A stretch of DNA of 64,000 bases. It comes from UBA6624 sp964507645. Its GTDB lineage: Bacteria > UBP7 > UBA6624. Each line of letters starts with the position of its first letter. Within the stretch, counting starts at the first letter, position 1. This document shows positions 42,413 through 51,279 of the stretch, piece by piece. The translations under genes and the position numbers were made by a program. Location: positions 62,001 to 126,000 of the forward strand of contig CAZDPU010000001.1 in assembly GCA_964507645.1 (NCBI GenBank). The letters are read 5' to 3'. Under the pieces are notes generated by a model. It saw only the letters and a program-made list of their open reading frames with translations. It ran no database searches and was not told the origin of the DNA.

Positions 42413-44011
42413 ATGTATTCATTTATTTTTTCTTTTCTTTTTTTTATTGATATGTTCAGTGATGATTTTTCAATTATTCCAAGGCCGAATGATATTTCAT
42501 TCTTAAATGAAGAGTTCTCTTTTGACGAAAATGTTATTTTTCATTACGATTTCCACGATGAGGAATCTTGGGAGGTTTCTAGTTATTTTTTTGAAATTTT
42601 AAACATTCCTCCACATCCAAATAAAATTGGAGAGTTTCAAGAAAAATCTGTTTTCATGAGCGATAATTATGATGGAGATGACCTTGGCGACGAAGGCTAT
42701 ATTCTTAATATTGTTTCTAATAGGGTAGAAATTTTATCAAACTCTCCTGAAGGTCTTTTTTATGCTATTCAAACGATAAGACAATTGTTACCTTCACATA
42801 TTGAAGGTGAGAAAAAGAGTTGCTTTGTTGAAAAATGCTCTCTTCCTGGATTGGAGATCAAAGATATCCCCAGGTTCAAATGGAGGGGGATGCATTTAGA
42901 TGTTGGAAGGCATTTTTTCAATGTTGAAGAAATAAAGAAATTTTTAGACTTATTGGCATTTTATAAATTTAACAATTTTCATTGGCATCTTACGGAAGAT
43001 CAGGGTTGGAGGATTGAGATTAAAAAGTGGCCAAGGCTTACTGAATTTGGTAGCTGTAGAGAAGAGTCTCCGAAAAAAGGGAATAGGAATCTTGGTGATG
43101 GTGTTGAGTATTGTGGTTTCTATACACAATCTGAGGTGAGAGATGTTGTCAAATATGCTAAGAAATTATTTATAAATATTGTTCCTGAAATTGAAATTCC
43201 CGGCCATTCTTCAGCTGCAATTGCTTCATATCCACAACTTGGAAATCCAGGTGCTTCTGACAAAGTTATGACGAGATGGGGTGTTTCGAACGGGGTCTAC
43301 AACATCAAGGAAGAAACATTTGATTTTTTGGAGGATGTGCTTTCTGAGGTTATGGATCTTTTTCCTTCGGAGTTTATTCATATTGGAGGTGACGAGGCTC
43401 CAAAAGGACCTTGGAAAAATAATCCAGATGTTCAGGAATTTATAAAAAAAGAGAATCTTGGAGACGAGCATGGCTTGCAAAGTTGGTATATTAAGAAAAT
43501 AGAGTCTTTTCTTAATTCAAATGGTAGACGTTTGATTGGCTGGGATGAGATTCAAGAGGGAGGGCTTGCTCCAAATGCAGCGATGATGGTTTGGCGAAGT
43601 TGGCAATATGGAATAGATGCTGCTAATAAAGGTCATGATATTGTTATGTCCCCAACATCTCATTCATATTTTGATTATTATCAGGGAGATCCAGAAACTG
43701 AACCAGAAGCTATTGGAGGATATCTGCCATTGAAAAAAGTTTACTCTTTTGAACCTATTCCTGAAGAGCTGAAAGGAGAAAAAGTCAATCGAGTTTTAGG
43801 TGCTCAAGGTAATCTTTGGACTGAGTATATATATGATTGGAATAAACTAATGTATATGGCCTTTCCCCGGACTGCTGCAATGGCTGAGGTTGTTTGGACC
43901 TCTCCGGAGAAAAAAGATTACTATAGTTTTTTAAAAAGATGGGAGCGCAGCTTGCCAAAACTTGATTCAATGGGTGTTAGGTATAGGAATTTATCTGAAG
44001 ATGATTTTTAA
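42413..44011 (+). CDS. GH20 beta-N-acetylhexosaminidase, exported
   Basis: Releases terminal N-acetylhexosamine from glycans by substrate-assisted catalysis. The catalytic pair is D327-E328 in IGGDEAP. Other GH20 blocks are RFKWRGMHLDVGRHFF, NFHWHLTEDQGWRIEIK, VPEIEIPGHSSAAIASYP and GAQGNLWTEYI. The N-terminal GH20b-like domain covers about residues 20-150. I chose the ATG at 42413 (532 residues) over a TTG seven codons earlier because it gives a hydrophobic signal sequence. It converges on anmK-murQ, so it may feed N-acetyl sugars to cell-wall recycling; chitin is an alternative substrate. Confidence 0.9.
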   Translation: MYSFIFSFLFFIDMFSDDFSIIPRPNDISFLNEEFSFDENVIFHYDFHDEESWEVSSYFFEILNIPPHPNKIGEFQEKSVFMSDNYDGDDLGDEGYILNIVSNRVEILSNSPEGLFYAIQTIRQLLPSHIEGEKKSCFVEKCSLPGLEIKDIPRFKWRGMHLDVGRHFFNVEEIKKFLDLLAFYKFNNFHWHLTEDQGWRIEIKKWPRLTEFGSCREESPKKGNRNLGDGVEYCGFYTQSEVRDVVKYAKKLFINIVPEIEIPGHSSAAIASYPQLGNPGASDKVMTRWGVSNGVYNIKEETFDFLEDVLSEVMDLFPSEFIHIGGDEAPKGPWKNNPDVQEFIKKENLGDEHGLQSWYIKKIESFLNSNGRRLIGWDEIQEGGLAPNAAMMVWRSWQYGIDAANKGHDIVMSPTSHSYFDYYQGDPETEPEAIGGYLPLKKVYSFEPIPEELKGEKVNRVLGAQGNLWTEYIYDWNKLMYMAFPRTAAMAEVVWTSPEKKDYYSFLKRWERSLPKLDSMGVRYRNLSEDDF

Positions 44012-45069
44012 TACTGTGGATTCCACTTTTTCCCAAGTATGCATTTTTCTTTAGCACCTGTCAATTTTGGTTGGCTTATTTTTACATTTTCACTTGCCAT
44101 TTTCGCTAGAAAAGCAAATAGATAAGCCTCTCTGGAATCTTCAAGAGGGTCGATTTCAACTTTTATGCTTTCTCCTAATTCCAATTGAAAAAGTTCCATT
44201 AGTCCTTTGTTAAAAATACCACCACCTGAAAAATATGCTACAGATGGTTTTTTTTTGCAATTTTTTTTAATCCATTTTTTTAACTCTAAAACTATTCCAT
44301 TTGCAGCTGAAGAAAGTTGATTTTCGATTTTCATTTTTCCAACCTCTGACAATGTTTTTTTAAGTTCCTTTTCCCATTCTGAAACATGGGTACTTTTTGG
44401 GGGTTTTTTGTCATGAAAATTATTTTTAAATATTTGTAATTTTCTTTTTTCAACACTCCCCCTAAGTGTAAGTTTTCCATGATTATCAAAATTCATGTTT
44501 TCTTTTTTACATATTGAATCAAGAAGGTAATTGCAGACAGAGATGTCAGAAGAAATCATTTCTTTTTCAGATATATAGGTTGCGTTCATGATTCCTCCTA
44601 GATTGATTCTTAAAACGTTCCCTTCTGTCCATTGATGTTCGTCTATTATGGATGCAAGAGGTGCTCCTTGCCCTCCCATCTTTATATCGTTTGATCTGAA
44701 ATCACTCCAAACTGTCATTCCTGTAATGTTTGAAATTAATTGAGGGTCACCAACCTGAAGCGTCCATCCAAGTTTTGGCTTATGCGCTGCTGTTTGTCCA
44801 TGGAATCCTATTCCTTTTATTTTTTTTCCTTTCATTATTTTTAATGCTGTTTTTGCAAAGTGATCTCCCATTTTTTTTTCTAAGGAGATGTCTTTTTGAA
44901 GAGGTGTTGGATTCTTCTTTTGAAAATTTTGAAATTCTTTTTTTAACCTGATTGGCCAAGGGTTGTTTATTTTCTTAATTATTTTTGGTTTTTTTTCAAA
45001 ATTTATTAAAGCAGCTGAAGCAGCATCCATGCTGGTTCCTGAGAGCAAACCGATCCAAAGGTTATTCAT
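44008..45069 (-). CDS. anmK: anhydro-N-acetylmuramic acid kinase
   Basis: Phosphorylates 1,6-anhydro-MurNAc released by lytic transglycosylases, giving MurNAc-6-phosphate. The ASKHA-fold protein (353 residues) has GLLSGTSMDAAS near residue 7 (canonical SGTSxDGxD), GFHGQTAAHKP, the WSDFR segment, NLGGIMNATYI and a YFSGGGIFN phosphate loop. Its ATG overlaps the murQ stop by 4 bases. AnmK and MurQ catalyse consecutive steps. The end overlaps the hexosaminidase stop on the opposite strand. Confidence 0.93.
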   Translation of the reverse strand: MNNLWIGLLSGTSMDAASAALINFEKKPKIIKKINNPWPIRLKKEFQNFQKKNPTPLQKDISLEKKMGDHFAKTALKIMKGKKIKGIGFHGQTAAHKPKLGWTLQVGDPQLISNITGMTVWSDFRSNDIKMGGQGAPLASIIDEHQWTEGNVLRINLGGIMNATYISEKEMISSDISVCNYLLDSICKKENMNFDNHGKLTLRGSVEKRKLQIFKNNFHDKKPPKSTHVSEWEKELKKTLSEVGKMKIENQLSSAANGIVLELKKWIKKNCKKKPSVAYFSGGGIFNKGLMELFQLELGESIKVEIDPLEDSREAYLFAFLAKMASENVKISQPKLTGAKEKCILGKKWNPQY

Positions 45070-45905
45070 TCTTGGAGTATTTCTTCTAAAGTCTTGTTTT
45101 TTAAAAGATTTTTTGCTTCTTTTGGGCTAATGTTTAATTTTTTTATCAGTATTGATCTTTCAAGGCTCCATTCATTTCTTTTTAAGGTTTCTTCAGATTC
45201 TTTTTCGTTTATTTTAGTTATTTTGCTCAGTATTCCTATAGCTCTATTTTTAAGTTTTTTATTTGTTGGTTTTATTTTTATCATTTTTCTCTCAAATACA
45301 TTTCCAAGAATTGCGAAAGAGGTTGTTGATATTGCAGTTAATACAGACCTGGTTATGTTTCCTGAAGCCATTCTTGTACTTCCTTCAAGCCATTCTTTTT
45401 GAACAGGCAATTCAATACATATATCAGAATTTTTTTTAATTTTGCTATTTTCCTTGTTCACTATTGAAATCGTCTTGCATCCAATTTTTTTTGCCTTTTT
45501 TAAAAAAATATTTGTCCAAGGCGTGGATCCGCTTGCACTTAGACCTATTACAAGATCTTTTTTTTGAAGTTTGATTTTTTTTACAATTTCACATGCATTA
45601 TCTGAATCATCCTCACTTCCTTCAACAGCTGCATAAAATGCTTTTTTCCCTCCTGCAATAAGGGATTGAACCTTTGAAGGTTTTAATCCGAAGGTTGGAG
45701 GAATTTCAGCTGCATCTAAGGCGCCAATTCTTCCGCTTGTCCCTGCTCCAACATAGAAGATTCTTCCATTTTTTTTAATTGAATCGACATAGAGCTCAAT
45801 AGCTTTTGAAATTTTTGAAGTTTTTTTTTCTATTGATACCCTGTGCTTGTTTTCATTTTGGAATATCTCTTTTAATGTCTTCTTTATTTTTTTATTTAAA
45901 TTCAA
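45066..45905 (-). CDS. murQ: N-acetylmuramic acid 6-phosphate etherase
   Basis: Cleaves the lactyl ether of MurNAc-6-phosphate to GlcNAc-6-phosphate and lactate. SIS-domain protein with YVGAGTSGRIGALDAAEIPPTFG (51-73), LIAGGKKA followed by EGSEDD (95-100) with conserved glutamates E67 and E95, and a C-terminal UBA-like helical tail. It is 279 residues, about 20 short of typical MurQ, mostly at the N-terminus: the usual substrate-contacting E-x-R-N segment is absent. The start is TTG; the frame upstream is closed by a stop 11 codons earlier and has no normal start codon. Confidence 0.9.
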   Translation of the reverse strand: MNLNKKIKKTLKEIFQNENKHRVSIEKKTSKISKAIELYVDSIKKNGRIFYVGAGTSGRIGALDAAEIPPTFGLKPSKVQSLIAGGKKAFYAAVEGSEDDSDNACEIVKKIKLQKKDLVIGLSASGSTPWTNIFLKKAKKIGCKTISIVNKENSKIKKNSDICIELPVQKEWLEGSTRMASGNITRSVLTAISTTSFAILGNVFERKMIKIKPTNKKLKNRAIGILSKITKINEKESEETLKRNEWSLERSILIKKLNISPKEAKNLLKNKTLEEILQE

Positions 45906-45925
45906 AATTTTTCTAATAGTAATTT

Positions 45926-45931
45926 TAGAAT
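45926..45931 (+). promoter_or_regulatory. putative -10 element for the PolX-like gene
   Basis: TAGAAT ends 9 bases before the ATG at 45941, within the 35-base gap between divergent genes. No Shine-Dalgarno sequence is visible. Confidence 0.3.
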
Positions 45932-45940
45932 CAAATTATC

Positions 45941-47485
45941 ATGTCTAGAAGTTTAAACATAAAGGTCTCAAAAATATTATCAAGATTAGCCGATTCAAAA
46001 GAGCTGATTGGGGAGAATCCATTTAAGATAATTGCAATAAGAAAGGCTTCAAGGACTGTAAAAAATCTAACAGATTCTCTTGAGCTTGTTGCAGATTATC
46101 AAAAAATTCCAGGTATAGGTATCTCTATTTCAAAAAAAATATCTGAAATCATTTTGACTGGAAGGTTGAAGGAGATGGATGAGCTTGATGAGAAGATACC
46201 AAAGTCTTTCTGGGATTTTTCCAGCATCAGGGGCTTGGGCATTGGGTCGATGAAAAAGCTTTTCAAGGCAAAGATTTTCAATTATGAAAAGTTGAAAAAT
46301 ATCATCTTTCAAGAAGATCTTGATTTTTTTTCAAAAACACAAAATGAGAACATAAGAAGAGGAATTAAATTTCATGAAAAATACAGAGGCAAATTTTTGC
46401 TTTATGAAGGATCTCGTATCTTTTCAGAAATAAAAAAACAGAATCCTGATTTTCAATTCAAAAAAACAGGCTCCTTGGCAAGGTGTGATGAAGTGTTGAA
46501 TTCCATAGAGGTTATTTGTGTTTGTGAGGAAGAAGCAAAAATCGAAAAAATTCTAAAAATATTCAATGGCAAGATTGAAAAAGATGTTATTAAAGGTTTT
46601 TTTGAAAAGAGAAATCTGGATATTTTTTTATGTAAAAAATCAAATTTTGGAACAAGGTCCTTGGAGACCTCGTCGTTAAAGGTCCATCTAGACGATATTA
46701 AGTTATTTGAGTCTGATTCAGAAGAAAAAATTTACAAAATGAATGGTTACGACTACATACCTCCCGAGTTGAGGATCTGGAAAGCTTCTGAATTCAGGAC
46801 AGGAGTTCCAAATTTGCTCACCATTGATGAAATTGATTCTGACATGCATATGCACACAAGTTATAGCGATGGAATTAATTCGATTGAGGAGATGGTTGAA
46901 GCTTCATCTAAAAAAAACTACAAAAGAATTGCAATAACTGACCATAGTAAAAGTGCATCTTATGCTGGAGGGCTTAAAGAAGAAAAATTATTAAGCCAGT
47001 GTTCTTATATTAAGAATAAAAAATGGGATATAGATGTTTTTTCCGGATCTGAATGCGACATACTTAATGACGGATCTCTTGATTATGATGATGAGATTTT
47101 AAAGAAGCTTGATTGGGTAGTTGGAAGTATTCATCAAAATTTAGAGGGAGATCAGACGGGAAGGATTTTAAAGGCAATAGAAAATGAGAACATGGACGTT
47201 CTTGGGCATGCAACAGGAAGGAGGCTTTTAATAAGAGAGGGTTATTATGTAGATTGGAGTAAGGTCTTGAGCAAGCTTTCACAAACGAATATAGCTCTAG
47301 AGATAAATGCCAACCCTGAAAGGCTTGACGTCAATGCAACAGTTGCAAGAGAGGCAAGTAGCCTAGGAATCAAACTGTCTTTAAATACTGATGCACATTC
47401 AATAAACCACTTGGATTTTATGAAAATGGCTGTAAATCAGGCTAGAAGAGCTGGTCTCGATAAGTCATCTTTGTTAAATTTATAA
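45941..47485 (+). CDS. PolX-like protein with intact PHP domain and degenerate polymerase site
   Basis: The architecture is that of bacterial DNA polymerase X: a helix-hairpin-helix-containing N-terminal region (IPGIGISISKKISEII, GLGIGSMKKL), a polX domain, and a C-terminal PHP phosphoesterase. The PHP metal residues are all there: H303, H305, D310, D334-H335, H398, H423 and D484-H486. In the polymerase domain GSLARCDEVLNSIEV (177-191) aligns with B. subtilis GSLRRARETVKDLDY, so the first catalytic aspartate is Ser188 and the second Glu190. The HFTGSK thumb motif is also lost. It probably keeps nuclease or phosphatase activity without polymerase activity. Length is 514 against about 570. Confidence 0.85.
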   Translation: MSRSLNIKVSKILSRLADSKELIGENPFKIIAIRKASRTVKNLTDSLELVADYQKIPGIGISISKKISEIILTGRLKEMDELDEKIPKSFWDFSSIRGLGIGSMKKLFKAKIFNYEKLKNIIFQEDLDFFSKTQNENIRRGIKFHEKYRGKFLLYEGSRIFSEIKKQNPDFQFKKTGSLARCDEVLNSIEVICVCEEEAKIEKILKIFNGKIEKDVIKGFFEKRNLDIFLCKKSNFGTRSLETSSLKVHLDDIKLFESDSEEKIYKMNGYDYIPPELRIWKASEFRTGVPNLLTIDEIDSDMHMHTSYSDGINSIEEMVEASSKKNYKRIAITDHSKSASYAGGLKEEKLLSQCSYIKNKKWDIDVFSGSECDILNDGSLDYDDEILKKLDWVVGSIHQNLEGDQTGRILKAIENENMDVLGHATGRRLLIREGYYVDWSKVLSKLSQTNIALEINANPERLDVNATVAREASSLGIKLSLNTDAHSINHLDFMKMAVNQARRAGLDKSSLLNL

Positions 47486-47500
47486 CTTAAACCCTAAAAT
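47471..47500 (+). promoter_or_regulatory. putative promoter of alaS
   Basis: TTGTTA (47471-47476) and TAAAAT (47495-47500) are separated by 18 bases. The -10 ends 7 bases before the ATG at 47508 and no ribosome binding site fits in between, suggesting a leaderless alaS mRNA. Confidence 0.4.
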
Positions 47501-47507
47501 AATAAAG

Positions 47508-50030
47508 ATGTATTCATTTGAAATAAGAAAAAAATTTATAGATTATTTTCAAAAAAGGAATCATTTTGTTGTTGAAAGTTCACCATTGCCTATAAATGGG
47601 GATCCAACTCTTCTTTTTAATGCTGCTGGAATGGCTCCACTTAAGCCATATTTTTTAGGCATAAAGGATCCTCCATCTAAAAACTTAACAAGTTGTCAGA
47701 AGTGCATAAGAACCATTGATATAGATTCTGTTGGAAAGACTCCTAGGCACTGTACTTTTTTTGAGATGCTTGGAAATTTTTCTATTGGTGATTATTTTAA
47801 AGAAAGGGCAATTTATTTTTCTTGGGATTTTTTGTTAGAAGAATTAAATTTAAATAAAGATAATTTATGGGTCACTGTTCACAATAAGGATTTGGAATCG
47901 GCAGAGATATGGATTAAAGAGATAGGTTTTCCAGAAGAAAAATTATTATTCTTAGATGAGGATAATTTTTGGTCAATGGGTCCAACAGGGCCTTGTGGTC
48001 CTTGTTCGGAAATTTTTTATGATTTTGGAGAGGACAAAGATCCTGGCAAGAATCCTGGAGATGAATCTGAAAGATTTATGGAAATTTGGAATTTGGTTTT
48101 TATGTCAAAAAACAAGTTAAAAGATGGATCTGTTGAAAACTTGCCATCAAAAAATATTGATACCGGGATGGGTCTTGAAAGAGTTACTGCAGCAATCCAG
48201 GGGAAAAGTAGTGTTTTTGATACTGATATTTTTAAGGATTCATTAGATTTCTTAGATTCAATTTCAAGTAAAAAAAACACAGAAAGCAGAAGGGTTGTTG
48301 TAGATCATCTGAAAAGCTCTGCATTTTTAATAGCAGATGGTGTTGTTCCATCAAATATTGGAAAAGGTTATGTTCTTAGAAGGATATTAAGGCGGGCAAT
48401 AAGGGCGGGAAGGATGCTGGGGATAGAAGAGCCCTTTCTTAAAGATTTGCTACCTAGTCTTTCAGCGTATGAAGATGTTTATGATGGCCTAAAAAACAAG
48501 AAGAGTCTAATTTCAAACCTAATTGAAGGTGAAGAACATTCATTTAGGAAAGCTGTGGGGAGGGGGGAAAGAGAGCTTGAGTCCAGATTAAGTGAAATGA
48601 ATAAAAAAATTGTACCTGGCGATCTTGTTTTTGAAATGTATGACACTTATGGATTGCCTTTGGAAATTTCTGAAGATATAGCTTCTTTAAGAGGGTTAAA
48701 AATTGACAATGATGGCTTTGAAAAATCTTTGCAGAAGCAGAGAAAAAGATCCCAATCTGACAGGGCTCAAAAAGGAAGTGCTTGGACCTATAAAGGAGGG
48801 AATGTTGAAACGGTTAGAAAGAATGCTAATATTTTATCTTCCTCTGTAAAGGGTATTGCTTCCAAGGGTGAAGATACAAGAATAATATTAGACGAAACTT
48901 GTTTTTATCCCGAGGGTGGAGGCCAGATTGGAGATAGTGGTTTTTTTTTAAATTCCTTAAATGAAAAAGTATTCACTGTAAAGAAAACTTTTTGGGACAG
49001 AGGGAACCTCATTCATGAAGGCAAGAAAAACAAAGAAATAAGCTTAGATGAAGTTTTAAGTATCCAGATTGATGCTGAATCTAGGCGCGGATGCGAAAGA
49101 GCGCATACAGCAACCCATTTGTTGCATTCTGCTTTAAGGGTTGTTTATGGTGATTCTGTTGTCCAAGCTGGAAGCCTGGTTGAGGAAGACAGGCTTAGGT
49201 TTGATGTTACTTTGGAAAGTTCAATTTCCGATGATGACTTATTCAAAATTCAATCTATTGTTTCTGATTGGATATTTTCAAATGCGTCTATTGACATTTC
49301 ACATACCTCCTTAAAAGATGCAAAGTCAATGGGGGCAATGGCTTTATTTGGAGAAAAATACAATTCTGAAAATGTAAGAGTTGTAAAAATTTCAGATTTT
49401 AGCATTGAGCTTTGTGGCGGAACTCATGTCAGCAGCACTAGTGAAATTGGTTCTTTTATTATTACTAGTTTTTCATCAATTGCACAAGGTGTTAAAAGGT
49501 TTGAAGCTTCTACAGGATCTCTTTCTCAGGACTTAGCAATAGGTTCTTATTCCTTGATAGACAAACTTTCAAGTAAGTGGAGCATAAATAAAGACAATTT
49601 TGAAAACAAAATATCTTCTATGGAAAAAGAATTAAAAGACCTGAGAAAAAAAATAAAAACTCTAAATGTATCAAAAATCAAAAGCCTTCATGATGATCTA
49701 ATCAAATCATCAAAAGAGATAAATGGAGTTAAGGTGGTTTTCTCCAAAGATATTGAAAAAGACATTTTGACTGACCTTGGAAAGTCTTTTTGCTCAAGAA
49801 AAGATACAGTAGTTGCTTTTCTATGTACCAGTTCGGATGAATTTAATTATTGCATATCTCTTTCCAAAGATTCAATTAAAAACGAATTAAGTGCATCTTC
49901 TATACTCAAGGGTGTTTCAGGTTTTGTTTCTGGAGGGGGTGGGGGAAAGGAAAATTTTGCACAAGGAAGAGGGACAAACAGAAAAGGCTTGATCCCTTCT
50001 TTGAAATCTATAGAAGAAATATTGAAGTGA
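47508..50030 (+). CDS. alaS: alanyl-tRNA synthetase
   Basis: Class II synthetase charging tRNA-Ala, 840 residues. The catalytic core has FNAAGMAPLKPYFLG, CQKCIRTIDID, TPRHCTFFEMLGNFSIGDYF and GPTGPCGPCSEI. The editing domain has the zinc ligands AHTATHLLHSAL (H-x-x-x-H) and CGGTHVSSTSEIG. The C-terminal dimerisation domain shows a coiled coil and the GVSGFVSGGGGGKENFAQGRG segment. It is full length, and its stop overlaps the ruvX GTG. Confidence 0.96.
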   Translation: MYSFEIRKKFIDYFQKRNHFVVESSPLPINGDPTLLFNAAGMAPLKPYFLGIKDPPSKNLTSCQKCIRTIDIDSVGKTPRHCTFFEMLGNFSIGDYFKERAIYFSWDFLLEELNLNKDNLWVTVHNKDLESAEIWIKEIGFPEEKLLFLDEDNFWSMGPTGPCGPCSEIFYDFGEDKDPGKNPGDESERFMEIWNLVFMSKNKLKDGSVENLPSKNIDTGMGLERVTAAIQGKSSVFDTDIFKDSLDFLDSISSKKNTESRRVVVDHLKSSAFLIADGVVPSNIGKGYVLRRILRRAIRAGRMLGIEEPFLKDLLPSLSAYEDVYDGLKNKKSLISNLIEGEEHSFRKAVGRGERELESRLSEMNKKIVPGDLVFEMYDTYGLPLEISEDIASLRGLKIDNDGFEKSLQKQRKRSQSDRAQKGSAWTYKGGNVETVRKNANILSSSVKGIASKGEDTRIILDETCFYPEGGGQIGDSGFFLNSLNEKVFTVKKTFWDRGNLIHEGKKNKEISLDEVLSIQIDAESRRGCERAHTATHLLHSALRVVYGDSVVQAGSLVEEDRLRFDVTLESSISDDDLFKIQSIVSDWIFSNASIDISHTSLKDAKSMGAMALFGEKYNSENVRVVKISDFSIELCGGTHVSSTSEIGSFIITSFSSIAQGVKRFEASTGSLSQDLAIGSYSLIDKLSSKWSINKDNFENKISSMEKELKDLRKKIKTLNVSKIKSLHDDLIKSSKEINGVKVVFSKDIEKDILTDLGKSFCSRKDTVVAFLCTSSDEFNYCISLSKDSIKNELSASSILKGVSGFVSGGGGGKENFAQGRGTNRKGLIPSLKSIEEILK

Positions 50031-50407
50031 AAAGAATTTTATCTTGTGATATTGGTACTAAATTTCATGGTTTTGCTTTGTCAGATACCACACAGAAGTT
50101 TATAGTAAAAAGCTGGACAAAAGAAATTCAAGATTCTTCTTCAAGCCTAATATCTGAAGAGGCTTCAGCAAATGATATTGAATTGATAGTTTTGGGACTT
50201 CCTTTAAGGATGGTTGGCGGTGATTCAGATATGTCAATTCATGTTAGAAAAATTGCTAAGGAATTAAAAAGCGAAGGCTTTAAAGTTGAATTTATAGATG
50301 AAAGATTGACAACAAACAGAAGATTAGATACTATTCAAAGAAATGAAAGTTCAGCAAAAATTATTCTCGAAATGGCTTTGAAAAAAAAGACATATTATCC
50401 AGATTGA
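50027..50407 (+). CDS. ruvX: RuvX/YqgF-family putative pre-16S rRNA nuclease
   Basis: RNase H-like fold protein of 126 residues implicated in 16S rRNA 5'-end maturation. The first strand is LSCDIGTKFHGFALSD (canonical DxGxxRIGxAxSD), followed by LIVLGLPLRMVGGDSD (canonical GLPxxMdGxxg) and FIDERLTTNRRL (canonical DERLTTxxA). The start is GTG in a GTGA overlap with alaS, an association seen in many bacteria. The 3' end overlaps the CaCA gene on the other strand by 13 bases. Confidence 0.9.
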   Translation: MKRILSCDIGTKFHGFALSDTTQKFIVKSWTKEIQDSSSSLISEEASANDIELIVLGLPLRMVGGDSDMSIHVRKIAKELKSEGFKVEFIDERLTTNRRLDTIQRNESSAKIILEMALKKKTYYPD

Positions 50408-51279
50408 TTTAGTATTAACAACACAAAAAGAGCAATTGATATGGCACCAATGATTTTTTTAGTACCTTCTTTTTGAATTGTTCCAAATATATATATGACT
50501 GTTCCAAGAACTGCCCACCATATTATTTCAGAGTTGTTAGCAATGCTCATATTTCCCGAAATTGTCACAAAGGGCATGGCAACGAGAGGGTTGATTATGT
50601 TTGATCCAATAAGATTTCCTGAAACCATTTCTAGGTTTTTCTTTTTTATTGCTGCAAATGTAACTGTGAGTTCTGGCAAACTTGTTCCAAAGCCTAAAAT
50701 CAACCCTGAGAAAGCTTCAGGCCAACCAAAATTTTTCGAAAGAGAGATGGCTCCTTCAACTGCCATATTTCCACCGATCCATAAAAGGAGTACGGATACA
50801 GCTATATTAAAAAATAATTTCATTTCTAATTTTCTTTCTTTTTGTTTTTTTGTTTTTTTGTTTGGGAATAATGTTTTAGAAAAAAATATATAAAAGAAAA
50901 TAAGTATTATTGATTCGAGTTGTGTTATTTCTGAGTTTAGGCAAAAGAGATAGAGGATTATTGGCGCTATGACCGCTAAGTAGTTGCTTGTTTTTTTGTA
51001 TTTTTTTTGATGAACCCCAAATAGCAAGGCGATACCACCTATAAGAAGAGCATTTGAGGAATTGCTCCCATAAACATTTCCAAGAGCAATATTTGCTTCA
51101 TTTTCAATCCCGCTCGCAATGTTTGTAAATATTTCTGGAAGGCTTGTCATTATTGCTATTAAAGATAACCCAATAGTTAAGTTTGAGATTCCGAATTTTT
51201 TAGAAATTTTCTCAGAAGTGTTGATTGCTATTTCTCCACCAAAAATTAATAACACTATTCCAAAAATAACTTCAATCAT
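50395..51279 (-). CDS. CaCA-family Na+/Ca2+ antiporter (YrbG-like)
   Basis: Inner-membrane cation exchanger with two inverted alpha repeats. Repeat 1 has MTSLPEIFTN and LGNVYGSNSSNALLIGG; repeat 2 has GFGTSLPELTVTFAA and NLIGSNIINPLVAMPF. Around ten hydrophobic helices occur in 294 residues. The acidic residue in each S-L-P-E motif binds the cation. The third position of the first motif is SNSSN rather than SNIxN. It follows cca with an ATGA overlap. Confidence 0.92.
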   Translation of the reverse strand: MIEVIFGIVLLIFGGEIAINTSEKISKKFGISNLTIGLSLIAIMTSLPEIFTNIASGIENEANIALGNVYGSNSSNALLIGGIALLFGVHQKKYKKTSNYLAVIAPIILYLFCLNSEITQLESIILIFFYIFFSKTLFPNKKTKKQKERKLEMKLFFNIAVSVLLLWIGGNMAVEGAISLSKNFGWPEAFSGLILGFGTSLPELTVTFAAIKKKNLEMVSGNLIGSNIINPLVAMPFVTISGNMSIANNSEIIWWAVLGTVIYIFGTIQKEGTKKIIGAISIALFVLLILNQSG

